The notes beneath the pieces are model-generated. The model was not told where the DNA came from, ran no database searches, and was given only the letters and a program-made list of their open reading frames with translations. From contig JAEWJV010000349.1 of the NCBI GenBank assembly GCA_023386395.1, positions 1 to 8,111 on the forward strand: a stretch of DNA of 8,111 nt, given 5' to 3'. The DNA comes from Bacteroidota bacterium (GTDB lineage Bacteria > Bacteroidota > Bacteroidia > Chitinophagales > Chitinophagaceae). The translations under genes and the position numbers were made by a program. Of this stretch, positions 6,362 to 8,111 are shown piece after piece; the first letter of the stretch is position 1, and each line of letters starts with the position of its first letter.

Positions 6362-6545
6362 GGATGTTTGTTTTTTCTAAATATTCAATACAAAGTTGCT
6401 AATGCCGCAGCTTTTACACTTGAACATTGTTTATTGGTTGTTGAATATTGAATGTTTGTAAGACTAAACAATAATGCATCAGCGAATAGGAGCGGTGCTA
6501 CCCACAACTTGCTTTATAATTTTTGAATATGATAGTATAAGGATT
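6362..6545. other. AT-rich spacer between the operon and the hydrolase gene
   Basis: A run of six Ts (6371-6376) lies ten bases after the dehydratase stop, but I see no strong GC stem before it, so no terminator is called. Two 8-bp inverted repeats are present: ATTCAATA (6383-6390) with TATTGAAT (6446-6453), and ATTGTTTA (6426-6433) with TAAACAAT (6465-6472). A TATAAT word lies near 6515, without a matching upstream element. The gap is large compared with the tight spacing before it, so a second promoter here is likely, though not demonstrated. Confidence 0.35.
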
Positions 6546-7661
6546 ATGAATAAACCGGAAAGAGTAATAGTGTTTTTTATCGACGGGCTTCACTGGAGAG
6601 CGCCGGAGAAACTGAATATGCCCGTGTTCAATGGTCTTATAAAAGAAGGAACCTACATTCAGCAATCGAACATGATCATGCCGCATCATCCAACAGTTGG
6701 TGAATATGGCCGCATACATAATTCATCGTTTCCCAATCCTGTGTTACAGGAAGGAACATTGTTTATTAAACAGGGAAATAAAATGTTGCAGGATGTATTT
6801 CCTGCAAATCAAATAACTGCATTTGTAGTCAATACAAAAGCCTATACATCTGTAAGTAACGGCTTTACCATCAACATACATAACCCTGGTATGACGGATG
6901 AACAGGTGACAAAGCAAAGCATTGAATTGCTGCATGAATATGACGTACGTTATTTCAGGATACACTTACAAACACCGGGTAATGAAGGCCGTTTCTTATC
7001 TTATACAACACCGGATAAATCTTATTACAGGAATATTTGGGGTGCAGGTTCACCTTATGTTGATGCTGTTGAAAACGCAGACCGGCTATTAGGCGTATTG
7101 ATCGATGATTTAAAACAAACCGGTAAATGGGAATCTACTTTACTGATTGTTACTTCCGATCATGGACAAAGCGAAAAGGGCTGGCATCCTATGGTTGATA
7201 AAGACAGTGTGATAACGCCGATGCTATTTGCTGGCCCATCCATCGCTAAAAACCGGCAATTATCATATTTTGAACACACAGATCTTACACCAACAATTGC
7301 AGGTTTAATGAACCTTGAACAACCAAATAAAGACGGAGGTTCCGGCATATTTGTGAAAGAGGTAATGCAAACCGTGGATGCGTCTTCATTTAATCATCCT
7401 GGCTATATACAAGCGATCAATCAGCAGTTGAATGATTTTAATGCTTTGCGTGCAAGGGTTATGATTGCAGGTGAAAAGGATTCTTATTATTCAAGTCTTA
7501 TCAGTTATCTCGAAAACGAATTGCTTACGCCAGAACCTTTTTATCACCAGGACAGATTCTTAGAATGGTATAAAGCTGGCCGTACACAACATTTGGTAGA
7601 AGCCAATGATAAAATATTAAAGCAAATGCGCGATGAACTCGCAAAGCTGAAAAATATTTAG
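6546..7661 (+). CDS. Alkaline phosphatase superfamily hydrolase (phosphodiesterase/phosphatase-like)
   Basis: From the ATG at 6546 the product is 371 residues. The protein begins straight into a beta strand, VIVFFIDGLHW, with the first metal-binding Asp13. Thr50 in MPHHPTVGEYG sits where the nucleophile Thr/Ser is expected. VTSDHGQ (Asp205, His206) and EHTDLTPTIAGLM (His244) are further metal-ligand motifs of the superfamily, and GWHP (212-215) and DGGSG follow the pattern of the family. It should hydrolyse a phosphate or sulfate ester, or a phosphodiester. The DxxxGH-type motif that usually supplies two ligands reads LQTPGNEGR (141-149), so this metal site looks altered. The ATG at 6474 would add 24 residues unlike any leader and is less likely; AAGGATT precedes 6546. 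No signal peptide is present, so the protein should be cytoplasmic, unlike many secreted relatives. It probably shares a transcript with the MFS gene. Its substrate cannot be read from sequence. Confidence 0.78.
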   Translation: MNKPERVIVFFIDGLHWRAPEKLNMPVFNGLIKEGTYIQQSNMIMPHHPTVGEYGRIHNSSFPNPVLQEGTLFIKQGNKMLQDVFPANQITAFVVNTKAYTSVSNGFTINIHNPGMTDEQVTKQSIELLHEYDVRYFRIHLQTPGNEGRFLSYTTPDKSYYRNIWGAGSPYVDAVENADRLLGVLIDDLKQTGKWESTLLIVTSDHGQSEKGWHPMVDKDSVITPMLFAGPSIAKNRQLSYFEHTDLTPTIAGLMNLEQPNKDGGSGIFVKEVMQTVDASSFNHPGYIQAINQQLNDFNALRARVMIAGEKDSYYSSLISYLENELLTPEPFYHQDRFLEWYKAGRTQHLVEANDKILKQMRDELAKLKNI

Positions 7662-7694
7662 CAGTATTAGTGGTTGCTTATTTATAAATATGCC

Positions 7695-8111
7695 ATGATT
7701 AAAAAGAATTCCGAAGCGATGGTTATTTCAATGGATAAAAAAAACAGCAACGTCCGCTGGATGGTTGTTGTATTGTTGTTCTTTGCAACAACCATCAATT
7801 ATATCGACAGGCAGGTTATTGGCTTGTTGAAACCTGTGCTGGAGAAGGAATTCAGCTGGACTGAAACAGATTACAGCCGCATTGTAATGGCGTTTTCATT
7901 TACTTATGCTATCGGGTTATTACTTTTTGGCAGGTTGATTGATAATATAGGAACAAAGCTGGGTTATACTATCTCAATCATTTTATGGAGTATTGCCGCC
8001 ATGCTGCATGCTTTTGTAAAAAGCACCGGCGGTTTTATTATGGTAAGAAGTTTTTTGGGAATAGGAGAGTCAGGAAATTTTCCTGCCGCCATAAAAGCTA
8101 TTGCCGAATGG
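7695..8111 (+). CDS. MFS transporter, anion:cation symporter (hexuronate/aldarate type), N-terminal part
   Basis: The frame from the ATG at 7695 is open for 139 codons to the window edge. A short basic N-terminus (residues 1-21) is followed by a first membrane helix ending INYIDRQVIG (34-43), a periplasmic loop EFSWTETDYSR (52-62), a second helix, the MFS loop motif GRLIDNIGTKLG (79-90), a third helix, and VRSFLGIGESGNFPAAIKAIAEW (from 117). These motifs match the ACS family that imports hexuronates, glucarate, tartrate and other organic acids with protons (ExuT/GudP-like). Starts at 7719 or 7731 are also possible. The gene is 33 bases after the hydrolase. As an inner-membrane importer it fits the role of bringing the acid substrate of the operon into the cell. 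It is cut by the window edge, so the substrate and the remaining helices are not visible. Confidence 0.87.
   Translation, partial: MIKKNSEAMVISMDKKNSNVRWMVVVLLFFATTINYIDRQVIGLLKPVLEKEFSWTETDYSRIVMAFSFTYAIGLLLFGRLIDNIGTKLGYTISIILWSIAAMLHAFVKSTGGFIMVRSFLGIGESGNFPAAIKAIAEW

Noticed and set aside
6474..6545. Upstream ATG extension of the phosphatase-like protein
   Set aside because: The extra 24 residues do not look like a signal peptide or a domain, while the ATG at 6546 places the first beta strand and metal Asp right at the N-terminus, as usual.

Overview
The window looks like chromosomal DNA of a Bacteroidota bacterium, most likely of the Chitinophagaceae type. The evidence is protein style (an AraC regulator with a PYHFHxEYEL sensor motif, a hexuronate-type MFS carrier with NYIDRQ and GESGNFPAA motifs), AT-rich spacers, and gene starts with little or no Shine-Dalgarno sequence. 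This placement rests on protein resemblance alone. No tRNA, rRNA, CRISPR array, insertion sequence or integrase was seen.

Layout. Bases 1-263 hold the N-terminal part of an AraC-family regulator on the minus strand. Bases 264-710 are a leader between this regulator and a plus-strand operon. The leader contains a perfect 14-bp palindrome, a 9-bp direct repeat, a terminator-like hairpin, and a short reading frame that resembles the broken start of a secreted protein. Bases 711-6361 are a tight five-gene operon: an HpcH/HpaI (GarL-like) aldolase, a GarR-like 3-hydroxyacid dehydrogenase, a short phosphoglycerate-dehydrogenase-like 2-hydroxyacid dehydrogenase, a FAD-dependent oxidoreductase (FAD_oxidored type), and an IlvD/Edd-family Fe-S sugar-acid dehydratase. 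The last three genes overlap. After a 184-base spacer come a soluble alkaline-phosphatase-superfamily hydrolase (6546-7661) and, 33 bases later, the first 139 codons of an ACS-family (hexuronate/aldarate type) MFS transporter that runs off the window.

How the genes may work together. The set reads as a sugar-acid catabolic locus. The MFS carrier would import an acid sugar. The FAD enzyme and the 2-hydroxyacid dehydrogenase could adjust the oxidation state or stereochemistry of a carbon. The IlvD/Edd enzyme would remove water to give a 2-keto-3-deoxy acid, the aldolase would split this to pyruvate and an aldehyde, and the GarR-like enzyme would reduce the aldehyde (tartronate semialdehyde in the classical glucarate/galactarate route). 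The neighbouring GarL-like and GarR-like genes match the lower half of the E. coli galactarate/glucarate pathway, but the dehydratase is of the IlvD/Edd family rather than the enolase-type GudD or the GarD family. The substrate cannot be read from the sequence. The role of the phosphatase-like protein is open.
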